Shown: piece by piece, positions 33,371 to 43,094 of the stretch
Position numbering within the stretch: the first letter of the stretch is position 1
Layout of the letters: the number at the start of each line of letters is the position of its first letter
Assembly: GCA_021771755.1 (NCBI GenBank)
Contig: JAETOL010000001.1
Span: forward strand, 62,001-126,000
Direction of reading: 5' to 3'
DNA from: Lachnospiraceae bacterium
Lineage (GTDB): Bacteria; Bacillota; Clostridia; Lachnospirales; Lachnospiraceae
Length of the DNA stretch: 64,000 nucleotides
Translations under genes and position numbers: made by a program
Notes under the pieces: generated by a model
The model's input: only the letters and a program-made list of their open reading frames with translations
What the model was told of the DNA's origin: nothing
Database searches by the model: none

Positions 33371-35908
33371 TTACTTATATTCCGGATCTGTAGGATCGAA
33401 GGTTCCGCTTCCTCTCAGTGGTGTCAGCGGATTTCTTCCAAGAGGTCCCTTAAAGGTTTCATTGGCATTATACTTTCCGTCAAAGACTGTGATCTTAGAT
33501 CCATTACAGTTTTCCCAGATCCATTTTGCATCTGCAACACAGCAGCGGATACATCCGTGGGAAGCTGGATTTCCAAGTTTCAGATATTCTCCTGCCGGAA
33601 GATTATTTCCATGTCTCTGTCCACTTGCCACAGAATGGATATAAATTCCTCCTCTTACATGAGTTCCATACTGTCCCCAGGATGGTCCCATCAAAAGCTG
33701 CCAGCGGTCTGCACGGTCAATACGCTCATTTGTCATCAGTGGTGTCGCAGTGCCTGGAAGTCCGACAGATACACGAACGGTCTTAATCGGAACATTCTTC
33801 TTGGAATTTGTGTAAATAGTCATAACACCATTGACTCGATCACATTCCAGATAATAGGAACTCTGTCTGAACTCACTTGTTCTGTCATTGACACGGTTAC
33901 CGTATTTATCAAAACGATAATTTACGCCATTGATTGTCTTTGTAGTGTTCTTTAATACACGTCCTGTAGTTGGGTCCATATAGCGAGCGCGGTTTTTGGC
34001 ATCATCCATAATGATCCATTCTGTTGCATATCTTCCGCGTGAATCCAGCCATCCCCATTTACCTGTGGATGGATCTTTCATTGTTCTATTTGTCACTGCG
34101 GTACAGTTCTCGAAGTAATATCTTCCGCCTTTGATGGTTCTCCATCCATTGGCTGCCAGAACACCGTTGCTTGCTGCATAATAATATTTATTATTGTACT
34201 TGATCCAGGTTCCTTTATATCTGTTTCCGCGATATTTTGTAGTAGAGGAACGTTCAAAGAAGTAATAATTCTTTCCAACCTTTGTTACACCGCTGGCCAT
34301 ACGTCCGTCAGGAAGGAAATATCTGTCCTTAGACCAGTAGTTCTGAACATTGTTTCCTCCGGAGGTGAACAGGAACCAGCCTACAAATTTACCATTAACT
34401 GTAACTTTCTGGATACCTTTTTTCTCCTGGACACGTCCTGGAACACTTCCAAAATAATAATAACGGTTGTTGGTGTTTGCGCCCAGACGTACCCAACAGT
34501 TTTTCCATGTTGCACGCTTTCCACTGGAAGTGAAATAATATCTGTAGCCGCCTCTCTTGATCAGTTTATCTGTATAAACCTGACCGTATTTATTGGAATA
34601 ATAGTAGTAACCATCCGCTGCTTTTACCAGTTTCCCTTTCAAAAGGGCACCGTATTGGTTCAGCAGATAAAGAGCGTCTTTGTCTTCGAATATTTTATAC
34701 GCGCCTGTCTTTTTTGCCTGATAGCGGCCCTTTGCTCCATAATAACGGTATCTTGCATTTTCATGCATACCATAGCAAACCCAAAATTCTTTTTGCATTT
34801 GTCCAACTTCAGAGTTGTATGGAGTAAGTTTATTACCAGCCGGAGTATTTGGATTGGTTACTTTTGCCTTATAAGATTCAAGGAAATAATACTCTCCATC
34901 ACTGTAGGCTCCGTCACAGCGCTGTGCGTAACCATCCATTTCTTTACTAAGTTTTACCCTGCCTCGTACCATATATCCATATTTATTAAAGAAGTAGGTT
35001 CCCTTAGAAAGCTGCTGTCCCTTACTATCTACCGTTGTGATCTCTACCAGAGTATTTTTATAATATTCTACAGTCGCACCAACCTGCTCTGTCTGTGTTT
35101 CCTCTGTCTGAACTTCCTGCTGTACCTCTGTCTCAGGAATTGTCACTGGCGTTTCTGCTGCTTCATCAGAAATATCCATGGTCTCTACATCCGGGACCTG
35201 GGAAGATGTCTCTGTTTCCATTGTCTTGGAAACAACAGCCTCTTCTGCTGCTTCGTCAGCAACATCAACAATTGCCTCTTCCGGCTCCACGGTCTCTGTA
35301 TCCAGAGTCGGCTGCTCAACAGTTCCTGCGTTTTCTACAGGAGTTTCCTGTACTGCTTTTTCTTTTGGAAGTTTTCTTAACTTCCAGCCCTTTTCCTGAA
35401 AATCCTCCCAACGGGTATACAAAAGAGTTGCCGTATGAGCTGCTTCATCTGCGGACTCAAAAGAAGCTGCAACAGCATCTGTATTTTCCTCTTCCAGAAT
35501 CGGAGCCTGCTGTTCTGTTTCCGTCATATTTTCTCCGGAACTAAACAGTCCGTCCAATTCCACTTCCGGATCCTCAAAATCTGTCTGAGGAGTCTCTGTA
35601 TCCGGAGTTACGACTGTGTTGTTATCTGTAATTCCACCGTCTGCATGATCAGAATTCCCATCATCAGGAACTTCTCCTGCATTTGGATCCTCAATTGTTA
35701 TACTGCCTCCATCTGTTCCCTCAGGCTCTTCTGTCTGTACCTCACCGTTCCCATTCTGATCATCTGTAATTTCTGATGCTTCATCTGAAAATACATCCTC
35801 AGATACCACTGCTGCAGAAGGCTCTGCGATTGCCGCAGCTCCGGTTTCTGCAACCATTGCTGAACACATTGTCAGGCTTAACAAAACTGCCACTACTCGT
35901 TTTTTCAA
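33371..35908 (-). CDS. L,D-transpeptidase with cell-wall-binding repeats
   Basis: 845 residues, exported. A signal peptide (residues 1-28) is followed by a long acidic, Thr/Glu-rich linker to about residue 310. Then come aromatic YYF/GW-type wall-binding repeats (about 330-680) and a C-terminal YkuD domain. The catalytic motif is NPASHGCIRCCV with Cys near residue 786, preceded by a His in IYIHSVASG. It should form 3-3 cross-links or attach proteins or polymers to peptidoglycan. The start codon is TTG at 35908 with AAGGAGG seven bases upstream. It follows the HPr gene by 45 bases. The repeats resemble choline-binding modules, but the ligand is unknown. Confidence 0.93.
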   Translation of the reverse strand: MKKRVVAVLLSLTMCSAMVAETGAAAIAEPSAAVVSEDVFSDEASEITDDQNGNGEVQTEEPEGTDGGSITIEDPNAGEVPDDGNSDHADGGITDNNTVVTPDTETPQTDFEDPEVELDGLFSSGENMTETEQQAPILEEENTDAVAASFESADEAAHTATLLYTRWEDFQEKGWKLRKLPKEKAVQETPVENAGTVEQPTLDTETVEPEEAIVDVADEAAEEAVVSKTMETETSSQVPDVETMDISDEAAETPVTIPETEVQQEVQTEETQTEQVGATVEYYKNTLVEITTVDSKGQQLSKGTYFFNKYGYMVRGRVKLSKEMDGYAQRCDGAYSDGEYYFLESYKAKVTNPNTPAGNKLTPYNSEVGQMQKEFWVCYGMHENARYRYYGAKGRYQAKKTGAYKIFEDKDALYLLNQYGALLKGKLVKAADGYYYYSNKYGQVYTDKLIKRGGYRYYFTSSGKRATWKNCWVRLGANTNNRYYYFGSVPGRVQEKKGIQKVTVNGKFVGWFLFTSGGNNVQNYWSKDRYFLPDGRMASGVTKVGKNYYFFERSSTTKYRGNRYKGTWIKYNNKYYYAASNGVLAANGWRTIKGGRYYFENCTAVTNRTMKDPSTGKWGWLDSRGRYATEWIIMDDAKNRARYMDPTTGRVLKNTTKTINGVNYRFDKYGNRVNDRTSEFRQSSYYLECDRVNGVMTIYTNSKKNVPIKTVRVSVGLPGTATPLMTNERIDRADRWQLLMGPSWGQYGTHVRGGIYIHSVASGQRHGNNLPAGEYLKLGNPASHGCIRCCVADAKWIWENCNGSKITVFDGKYNANETFKGPLGRNPLTPLRGSGTFDPTDPEYK

Positions 35909-35953
35909 CGTACTTCCTCCTTATTTCTTTTCCACACCACTTGTTGCTTTTAT

Positions 35954-36217
35954 TTATTCACCAAGACCGCTGTTGATAGCAGCAATCATAGCTTTCATTG
36001 CTTCTGCCTCATCTGTACCTTCACAGACAAGTTCGATCTCGTCTCCGCATTTCACACATGCACCGAGCACACTGAGAACACTTTTGGCATTCGCAGTCCC
36101 TCCATCATATGAAAAAGTAATCAGAGACTGGTATTTAATTGCTATATTACACAAAGTACCGGCAGGACGCAAGTGCAATCCTGACGGATTGTTGATCGTA
36201 ATCTTCTGACTGACCAT
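35954..36217 (-). CDS. HPr-family phosphocarrier protein
   Basis: 87 residues. The PTS phosphorylation site SGLHLRPAG holds the active His at about residue 15, and NAKSVLSVLGACV holds a Ser near residue 46, the HPr-kinase site of Gram-positive HPr. So it can carry both modifications and may serve transport and carbon-catabolite control. No ptsI is adjacent; instead it follows cdaR. Whether it is the main HPr or a second, Crh-like regulator is not decidable here, although the retained His argues against Crh. Confidence 0.92.
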   Translation of the reverse strand: MVSQKITINNPSGLHLRPAGTLCNIAIKYQSLITFSYDGGTANAKSVLSVLGACVKCGDEIELVCEGTDEAEAMKAMIAAINSGLGE

Positions 36218-36231
36218 ATTTTTTCTCCTGT

Positions 36232-37515
36232 TTAACTGTTTTCTTCCGCTTTCGAAATTTTGGAAACCTCAATATCTGCCGTAACCTCATCTACCAGTTC
36301 ATAACCATTCGGAATACTGATATCTACAGGAATCTCATAAACACCCTCTTCTGTATCTTTCAGATTGATGGATGCTTTGATTTCTTTTTCATTCAGATTC
36401 TCCAGATCTTCTTCTGTTTTCTTTACGCGTACTTCTATCTGTGCAGCATCAAATGTCACCTGCATTCCATCCGGCATATCCTCAACCTTGATATTCTTCG
36501 TAGGAATTTCACATACCGTGCTTCCTTCAGGAAGGATGTTCACATGTACAAATACATCTGCACTGGAGTCGTTTATCAGTTTCAATCCTTCTGGCAGATA
36601 ATCAGAAATCTTCACCTTTTCCTCATAATCCTTGGATTTCCCTGAAATGTCAATAACCTCAGCTGGTATGGAAACAATGTTTCCCTGCTCTGCCAAAGCA
36701 GCCAGAGCTTCATCACTGCCCGATACACTGATCACATTCGGAGTCGTGGTAACACTTTCCACCTGGTAACCATCTGCCGGTGTTCCAGAACACTCTGCAC
36801 TGATCTTGACATCGGTGCGCACCTTCCACAGGCGTGCTGTCACATAAACCTTTGAAACATTCAGATAACTCATATCCTGAGCACTGAATTCTTCTCCGTT
36901 TTTATCTATGACTGTTACTTCTCTTTCCTTCACCACGTCAGAAGTTGCCCCATTCACATCAATAGATGCTGTTACCTTATCTATTTTATTAATCAGAGAA
37001 GTCGGTCCTGTAATCCTGATTTTCTCAGGGCTTGATTCCAGGGTTCCGATCTCATACCCTTTTTCCGGTTTCGAATCATTTCCGACCGCTACATTGACTA
37101 CAAACTCCTGGGTTTCTTTATCTTCTATATGAAGACTGAGATTCTGAGGATTGACCTGGATATTCTCTGATGGAATCCTGCCTATTGTAACCGAAATAGG
37201 CACCATCACCGGATTTGTATCCAGACTGACGGCCTGCTGCAGATCTGCCACAGCCCGTATATCCATCACAGACAGGTCATCCAGAACCTTCCTCTGGGCT
37301 TTTACTGTTACCCGGATAGGTTCCTGTTCATCATCTCTCATACACATCTTGCCGTCTGCATCAATATACGCTTCATTCAGGAGCTGAACATCTGTAACAA
37401 CAAAAGATCGTGTCACGATAGGATTATCTACGTTAATGACCAAAAGCCATACAAGAATTGCCACGATCAGAGAGAGAATCTTCAGAGAGAGATTATTTGT
37501 CAGTTTTTCCTTCAT
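36232..37515 (-). CDS. cdaR: YbbR-domain protein CdaR, regulator of diadenylate cyclase
   Basis: 427 residues with a single N-terminal membrane helix (LKILSLIVAILVWLLVINV) and four tandem YbbR beta domains outside the membrane. Each has the ...V.V.l.... pattern (for example VTVKAQRKVLDDL, IRITGPTSLINKID, VISVSGSDEALAAL). CdaR binds CdaA in the membrane and tunes c-di-AMP synthesis. The start overlaps the end of cdaA by 23 bases. Normally glmM follows; here an HPr gene does. Confidence 0.93.
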   Translation of the reverse strand: MKEKLTNNLSLKILSLIVAILVWLLVINVDNPIVTRSFVVTDVQLLNEAYIDADGKMCMRDDEQEPIRVTVKAQRKVLDDLSVMDIRAVADLQQAVSLDTNPVMVPISVTIGRIPSENIQVNPQNLSLHIEDKETQEFVVNVAVGNDSKPEKGYEIGTLESSPEKIRITGPTSLINKIDKVTASIDVNGATSDVVKEREVTVIDKNGEEFSAQDMSYLNVSKVYVTARLWKVRTDVKISAECSGTPADGYQVESVTTTPNVISVSGSDEALAALAEQGNIVSIPAEVIDISGKSKDYEEKVKISDYLPEGLKLINDSSADVFVHVNILPEGSTVCEIPTKNIKVEDMPDGMQVTFDAAQIEVRVKKTEEDLENLNEKEIKASINLKDTEEGVYEIPVDISIPNGYELVDEVTADIEVSKISKAEENS

Positions 37516-38380
37516 GCTTTGACCTCCCCTTAAAAAACTGTCTCAGTCGATTATTGTCAATAATAGTTTTATTCTGCGCTTTCTTAAGAATTTCTTTTAA
37601 CTGGGAAGAAGTAATATCCCTCACCAGTATTCCATCCTGTGCCACAGAAACCTGTCCGGTCTCTTCTGAAACAATAATCGTCACAGAATCTGAAACTTCA
37701 CTGATTCCCACACCTGCGCGATGTCTGGTCCCCAGCTGCTTGCTCAATTCCATGTTGTCTGACAGAGGCAGGTAGCAAGTCGCTGCAACGATGCGGTTTC
37801 CTCTCATCACTACCGCTCCGTCATGAAGCGGTGTATTATGTTCAAAAATATTGATCAGAAGCTGACTGGAAAGAACTGCGTCTACAGTAATTCCTGTACG
37901 CACATATTCATCCAGATGATTGGTCTGTTCGATTACGATCAAAGCTCCAGTCTTTGCTTCTCCCATATCATAACAGGCCTTGATCAGCTCATTGATCGTC
38001 CTGTCGTTAAAACGTTCCTGCACTTCTTTCCCTACGTCAAAAGGAATGATCGAAGCCATTATCCGTTTTTGTCCAAGCTGTTCCACCACCTTGCGAAGTT
38101 CAGGCTGGAAAATGACGATAACTGCTGTGATCAAGGCACTGGCCAGTTTCGATACGATCCACAGGATCGTATTCATCTTAAAAATATAGGCAATCAGCAG
38201 AAAAGCGCCAATAACCAGAAGACCCTTCAGAAGAGTATAGGCACGGGTATATTTAATCCACACCATAAACTGGTATACAAAGACAGAGATCAAGAGAATC
38301 TCTATTACATCAATGATATTGACACTTGGCATATTGATACGGGAAAGATGGCCGTTCAATATGCTTACGATGTTCTGCAT
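37493..38380 (-). CDS. cdaA: Diadenylate cyclase
   Basis: Makes c-di-AMP from two ATP at the membrane, controlling potassium and osmolyte homeostasis and wall integrity. The 295 residues have three N-terminal membrane helices (about 20-85) and a DAC/DisA_N domain with the conserved DGA (PLHDGAVV near residue 185) and RHR (LGTRHRAGVG near residue 216) motifs. A basic tail follows. Adjacent cdaR confirms the identity. Confidence 0.97.
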   Translation of the reverse strand: MQNIVSILNGHLSRINMPSVNIIDVIEILLISVFVYQFMVWIKYTRAYTLLKGLLVIGAFLLIAYIFKMNTILWIVSKLASALITAVIVIFQPELRKVVEQLGQKRIMASIIPFDVGKEVQERFNDRTINELIKACYDMGEAKTGALIVIEQTNHLDEYVRTGITVDAVLSSQLLINIFEHNTPLHDGAVVMRGNRIVAATCYLPLSDNMELSKQLGTRHRAGVGISEVSDSVTIIVSEETGQVSVAQDGILVRDITSSQLKEILKKAQNKTIIDNNRLRQFFKGRSKHEGKTDK

Positions 38381-38430
38381 AGCCGCTCCTTTCTATCCGA
38401 TGCGTCCTCAGACTGCAGTTGACTCCTGCA

Positions 38431-39543
38431 TTACAGATCTTTCAGTGATTCCTCCAGTTTTTTCTCAAAATCCACATCATCTACGATAGGTTTCCGGATC
38501 ACTGTTTCTTCCATCTGTACCGGACTTTCTTTTTTTCTTTTTCTGGGAGGCTCTTCTCCCTGGAAAAGTGGCTCATTATATTTCACCACGCGTTCATTCT
38601 GTTTTCTGTCTTCCCTTGCCGGTTCTGCGTTGATCTTTTTGATACTTCTTTCAGAGGTTGTCACCAGAGCCTTGGGAACTGCCTTCACATAATAATAATA
38701 CTCATCGTCTTCATATTCAAGTCTTTCTGTACGGGTATAATCTCCACCGTAAGCAAAAAACTCCAACACAAGTCCGAGCAGTACTGCTACAACAGCAAAA
38801 ATGATCATCGGAACAACTGAAATGGAAATTCCCATCATACTGCTTCCGGCAAGCATAAGTACAACATAGATCACGCCGCCTGCTACAATGGCTGTATGCC
38901 ATGCATAATCAAAAGTTCTTGTTCTGATCAGATTCACTGCCAGGATAACTACCACAAAGGCAACCAGAGTCAGCCACATTTCTCCGTTTTTCATCAGACC
39001 GTCTGCCAGAATAGTAATCCTGTCAAGGATCTGCGCATCTGAATTCTGAAGGATCTGTGACTGCGTTCTGATAAATCTTATAAAATAATAAATAATCACT
39101 CCGCCTGCTGCCGGAAGTGCAGAAAGTGCACTGCCCAGAAGTCCGCACCCTATAGGAAGGAGTACCGGAAGGTCAAATGCACATGCCAGAGGTGTCAGCA
39201 CCATTACGATATTCTGCCCTGAGCTGAATCTGAGAAACATGATCAGCATAAACAGGATCAGCACCAGCATAAAAGCTGCCACATCAATCCCCAGCACATA
39301 ACTGTGAGCAGTCATCAGTACATACCCGGTAAAAAGCATCATTCCCGACGGAAGTATGGAACATATCAGGGACAGGATCAGAACAACAAAAATATTGTCG
39401 AGAGCTGTCATATATCCCATATTGGAGTTGATCCAGATAAAATATACAAGCGCCAAAACAAATTTTATCAGCGGCTGCAGATACATTTCATATTTTGAAT
39501 ACAGACTTTTGACCTTCTGTTTAAATTCCAATAATGCTGTCAT
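38431..39543 (-). CDS. Unknown polytopic membrane protein next to cdaA
   Basis: 370 residues with about eight to nine membrane helices up to residue 265. A charged cytoplasmic tail follows, containing EYEDDEYYYYVKAVPK and several Lys/Arg-rich stretches. No enzymatic motif is recognised. The next gene upstream overlaps by four bases (ATGA) and is also a membrane protein, so the two are co-translated and may form one complex. Position just upstream of cdaA-cdaR suggests envelope or c-di-AMP related work. The call is conserved hypothetical. Confidence 0.8.
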   Translation of the reverse strand: MTALLEFKQKVKSLYSKYEMYLQPLIKFVLALVYFIWINSNMGYMTALDNIFVVLILSLICSILPSGMMLFTGYVLMTAHSYVLGIDVAAFMLVLILFMLIMFLRFSSGQNIVMVLTPLACAFDLPVLLPIGCGLLGSALSALPAAGGVIIYYFIRFIRTQSQILQNSDAQILDRITILADGLMKNGEMWLTLVAFVVVILAVNLIRTRTFDYAWHTAIVAGGVIYVVLMLAGSSMMGISISVVPMIIFAVVAVLLGLVLEFFAYGGDYTRTERLEYEDDEYYYYVKAVPKALVTTSERSIKKINAEPAREDRKQNERVVKYNEPLFQGEEPPRKRKKESPVQMEETVIRKPIVDDVDFEKKLEESLKDL

Positions 39544-39974
39544 TTACGATTCCCTCCTGCTGTTCCTCTGCCAGCGCTTCTTTTTTCTTCCCGTGTATAT
39601 ATTTTACTCAGTTCTGTAAGCTGCGTATAATATTCTTTCACACTTTTTTTCGCTTTAAAATATTTCACAGAATACTGTATATATGTCAGAATAGAATATC
39701 CTACAAGTGCAGCCACATATCCGATGATTATGTAGATCCCCAAAGAGACAAGATCCATTTTGTGAAGATTCTCCATCAGATATTCGCCAAAATAAACCGC
39801 CACAGCTGCAATGGCCATGATATACCCAATGGTTACAAGAAAGAAGTTCTTGATCAGTGCAAGCCCAATGTAATCACTTCTGTAATATTTGCTGACCGGA
39901 AGGTATTTCCTGCCCTTGCCCTGCTCATACATGGCAATTTTTGTCATTATCTTTACCTTTTCTTCGTTGATCAT
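39540..39974 (-). CDS. Unknown small membrane protein with two helices
   Basis: 144 residues from ATG 39974, six bases after GAGGAG; an ATG 27 codons further upstream has no ribosome site. An N-terminal amphipathic helical part (MINEEKVKIMTKIAMYEQG) is followed by KYYRSDYIGLALIKNFFLVTIGYIMAIAAVAVY, a second membrane helix (about residues 80-105) and a basic tail rich in Lys and Arg. No family is recognised. It is translationally coupled to the following polytopic protein gene. Confidence 0.75.
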   Translation of the reverse strand: MINEEKVKIMTKIAMYEQGKGRKYLPVSKYYRSDYIGLALIKNFFLVTIGYIMAIAAVAVYFGEYLMENLHKMDLVSLGIYIIIGYVAALVGYSILTYIQYSVKYFKAKKSVKEYYTQLTELSKIYTREEKRSAGRGTAGGNRK

Positions 39975-40121
39975 AATCTGCTCCTCAATCAAACATACAT
40001 TTCCAGACAATCTGTCTGAAATCTCTGCTGTGATTCTTTTCTCATAAACAGACACAAGTATTCACAGTACTTTAATTGTATCATATATCACTATGCATGA
40101 AAAGTATTTTTATGGTTTTTC

Positions 40122-40829
40122 TCATCCTTGTCCGGTACACAAAGTGATACAGTAGACCTTTTCTGCGCCTGCCGCTTTCAGGCATAAAGCTGCAGCTTCC
40201 ATTGTGCTTCCGGTTGTATATACATCATCGATCACAAGCACCGTGTATCCATGGAGATCTTCTTTTACACAAAAAGCGTTTCTCAAATTCTGTTTTCTCT
40301 GTGCTGCATTCAGTTTTTTCTGTGATCTGGTCTCATGGATCTTTTTTAAAAGATCGTGAGACACCGGTATTTCAAGTTTTGTGCCAATCCGTTCCGCCAT
40401 GTATCCTGCCTGATTAAACCCTCTCATTCGCTGCTTTGCAACAGTAAGAGGTATCGGGATCAGCACATCCGGATCCCATCTGCGGATTTCATCACCAATA
40501 AATCTGCAGACGGATTCTGCATAAAAATCCCCGTATTCCCTGGCTCCATAATATTTGTATCTTACCAATGACTGTCGGAGTTTTCCATCATAAAGAAACA
40601 CCGATCTGTTTCTGTCAAAGGCCCGCTTATGTCCACGACATGCCGCGCAGTATTCTTCCTGGGCTTTTACCGGTTTGCCACATTTCAGACAATAATGGCT
40701 GCCTACTCTGTTAAAACCATTCTCACATTCCGGACAGACAAGACTTTCCTGATCTTTCAGGATTCCGTGACATACCGGGCAATGCCTGGGATACAAAATA
40801 TTTAAAAATATGCGGATGATTTTTTTCAT
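40122..40829 (-). CDS. comFC: ComF-family phosphoribosyltransferase-like protein
   Basis: 235 residues. Two N-terminal zinc knuckles (CPVCHGIL...CPEC and CLKCGKPV...CAAC) are followed by a PRTase fold with the PRPP-site motif VLVIDDVYTTGSTMEAAA near residue 200. ComFC is needed for late DNA uptake steps or ssDNA handling in naturally competent relatives, and is widely kept in non-competent bacteria. It starts 32 bases after recD2, so DNA metabolism is a shared theme. Confidence 0.92.
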   Translation of the reverse strand: MKKIIRIFLNILYPRHCPVCHGILKDQESLVCPECENGFNRVGSHYCLKCGKPVKAQEEYCAACRGHKRAFDRNRSVFLYDGKLRQSLVRYKYYGAREYGDFYAESVCRFIGDEIRRWDPDVLIPIPLTVAKQRMRGFNQAGYMAERIGTKLEIPVSHDLLKKIHETRSQKKLNAAQRKQNLRNAFCVKEDLHGYTVLVIDDVYTTGSTMEAAALCLKAAGAEKVYCITLCTGQG

Positions 40830-40861
40830 CCCTCATCCTTTCTCCCCGATGAAAAAGGATC

Positions 40862-43090
40862 CTACAGTTCTTCTTTCAGGCGCACGTCAAGAGAACTATA
40901 GCGTCTCTGCTGCTTTTCATTATTGATCATTTCACGAAATGTCTCCTCGCTTCCTACCAGAGTCACACATTTCCGCGCCCTGGTAACCGCGGTATAAAGC
41001 AGATTTCTGTTCAGAAGCATCCTTGGTCCTGACAAAAGCGGAATCACCACTGCCGGATATTCCGAACCCTGGGATTTATGTATGGTCACTGCATAGGCAA
41101 GTTCCAGTTCTTCCAGTTGCTTAAAAGAATACTCCGCACAGCGTCCATCTTCAAACTCCACTTCTGCCGTCTCTGAAAAGTCATTGATCGATTTCAAAAT
41201 CCCGGTATCTCCATTAAAGACACCAACGCCTTTATCAACAGGTATTCCATATCTGCCTCGGATTTCCCATTCCAGCTGATAGTTGTTCCGGATCTGCATC
41301 ACCTTGTCTCCCTCACGGAAAAGTCCCTGTCCCAGTTCTTTTTCCTTTTTAGAGGAATCCGGAGGGTTCAGATACCGCTGCAGGATCTGATTCAGACGTT
41401 CCACCCCCAGAAGTCCCTTCCTCATAGGAGTCAGCACCTGGATATCAAACGGTTTTGCCTCCACATATCTGGGCAGTTTTTCCTGGATCAGAGCAATCAC
41501 CACCCGGATGATGATATCCGCATCCTGTCTTTTCAGGAAAAAGAAATCTCTGCTTTTATTACTGAGAGTAACCTGTTCTCCTCTGTTGATCTTATGGGCA
41601 TTGACTACAATATCACTTTCTGATGCCTGGCGAAAAATCTTCTTTAATTCAACCACCGAAAATTCTCCGCTTCGGATAATATCACGAAGAACATTCCCCG
41701 GCCCTACACTGGGCAGCTGATTTTCGTCTCCTACAAGGATCAGTCGTGTGCCAGCAGTTACTGCGAGGAGAAGCGAATGCATTAAATGAATATCTACCAT
41801 AGACATTTCATCTATAATGATCACATCTGCATCAAGAGGATTTTCTGCATTTCTTTCAAAATGAACTGCCTGTCCTTCTCTTTCTTCCTCCGGAAGTCCA
41901 TTCAGTTCCAAAAGCCGATGAATCGTCTGCGCTTCATAACCGGTAGTTTCTGTCATTCGCTTAGCCGCGCGACCTGTAGGCGCCGCCAGGCGAAGTTCCA
42001 CGCCCTCTCCTTCAAAAAAACGAATAATCGCATTGATCGTCGTCGTCTTTCCGGTTCCCGGACCTCCCGTTAAAATAAACAGACCGTGGCTGGCGGCCTC
42101 GGTCACTGCCTTTTTCTGCATTTCATCCAGGATCGTCCCTGTTTCCTTTTCGATCTGGCTGATCCGCCGCTGAACAAATCCTTCATCCTCCGGGCAGAGG
42201 ATATTCAATTCTTTCAGCATCCTGGCTGTATTCAGTTCCAGATAATAAAAACGGCTGGGATATACCAGTACAGATTCTCCATCTTCTTTCAGGACAACCT
42301 TTCTTTCCATTGCAAGATCCATCAGGTGCTTTTCCATATACGAAGGGTCTACTCCCAGAAGCACCGATGCCCGTCCAAACAATTCTTCCTGCGGAAGATA
42401 TACATGTCCTTCTCCTGATGCCTGTAAAAGAGTATACATCATCCCGCTTCGGATTCTGTAATCCGAATCTGTATGGATACCGATTCTTCCTGCGATTTCA
42501 TCTGCGATCTTAAATCCCACTCCACTGATATCGTCTGCCAGACGATAAGGATTTTCCTGCAGGACACTATATACAGAATCCCCATACTTCTGGTATATTT
42601 TCGCTCCCAGATTTAACGAAATCCCATACTTCTGCAGAAACATCATTGCTTTACGCATGTCTGCCTTTTCGGCTGTCTGCGCAGCGATCTCCCGGGCTTT
42701 TTTTTCACTGATCCCTTTTACCTCTGCCAGACGTTCCGGTTCTTCCTCTACAACTCTCAGTGTATCCTCTCCAAAATGACGGACGATTCTTGCCGCAAGA
42801 GCTGCTCCAATGCCTTTGATAGCGCCGGAGCCAAGATATCTCTCCATCGCCAGCGCATCCTCCGGCATTTTTTCTGCAAAAGAAGTAATCTGGAACTGCT
42901 TCCCATATACATGATGGTTGATATAACTTCCCGATGCTTCTATGGTAGCCCCCTGACTGATCACAGGAAAATTCCCCACACAGGTCAGTTCCTCTTCTCC
43001 TTTTACCCCTTTCATCACAAAGACCGTATATCCATTGTCCTCATTTCTGAAGATAATATGGTCAATGTATCCGGTCACGCATTCACTCAT
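40862..43090 (-). CDS. recD2: SF1B helicase RecD2
   Basis: 742 residues from ATG 43090, which lies just behind the stop codon of the preceding mreB gene; earlier in-frame ATGs lie inside that gene. An OB-fold-like N-terminus (SECVTGYIDHIIFRNEDNGYTVF), helix-hairpin-helix region (GIGAALAARIVRHFG), then the helicase core: Walker A GGPGTGKTTT near 345, IIDEMSMVD, GDENQLPSVGPG, and the C-terminal TIHKSQGSEYPAV motif. RecD2 unwinds DNA 5' to 3' and works in repair, without RecB/RecC. Shine-Dalgarno support is weak (GGATGA). Confidence 0.95.
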   Translation of the reverse strand: MSECVTGYIDHIIFRNEDNGYTVFVMKGVKGEEELTCVGNFPVISQGATIEASGSYINHHVYGKQFQITSFAEKMPEDALAMERYLGSGAIKGIGAALAARIVRHFGEDTLRVVEEEPERLAEVKGISEKKAREIAAQTAEKADMRKAMMFLQKYGISLNLGAKIYQKYGDSVYSVLQENPYRLADDISGVGFKIADEIAGRIGIHTDSDYRIRSGMMYTLLQASGEGHVYLPQEELFGRASVLLGVDPSYMEKHLMDLAMERKVVLKEDGESVLVYPSRFYYLELNTARMLKELNILCPEDEGFVQRRISQIEKETGTILDEMQKKAVTEAASHGLFILTGGPGTGKTTTINAIIRFFEGEGVELRLAAPTGRAAKRMTETTGYEAQTIHRLLELNGLPEEEREGQAVHFERNAENPLDADVIIIDEMSMVDIHLMHSLLLAVTAGTRLILVGDENQLPSVGPGNVLRDIIRSGEFSVVELKKIFRQASESDIVVNAHKINRGEQVTLSNKSRDFFFLKRQDADIIIRVVIALIQEKLPRYVEAKPFDIQVLTPMRKGLLGVERLNQILQRYLNPPDSSKKEKELGQGLFREGDKVMQIRNNYQLEWEIRGRYGIPVDKGVGVFNGDTGILKSINDFSETAEVEFEDGRCAEYSFKQLEELELAYAVTIHKSQGSEYPAVVIPLLSGPRMLLNRNLLYTAVTRARKCVTLVGSEETFREMINNEKQQRRYSSLDVRLKEEL

Positions 43091-43094
43091 ATCA

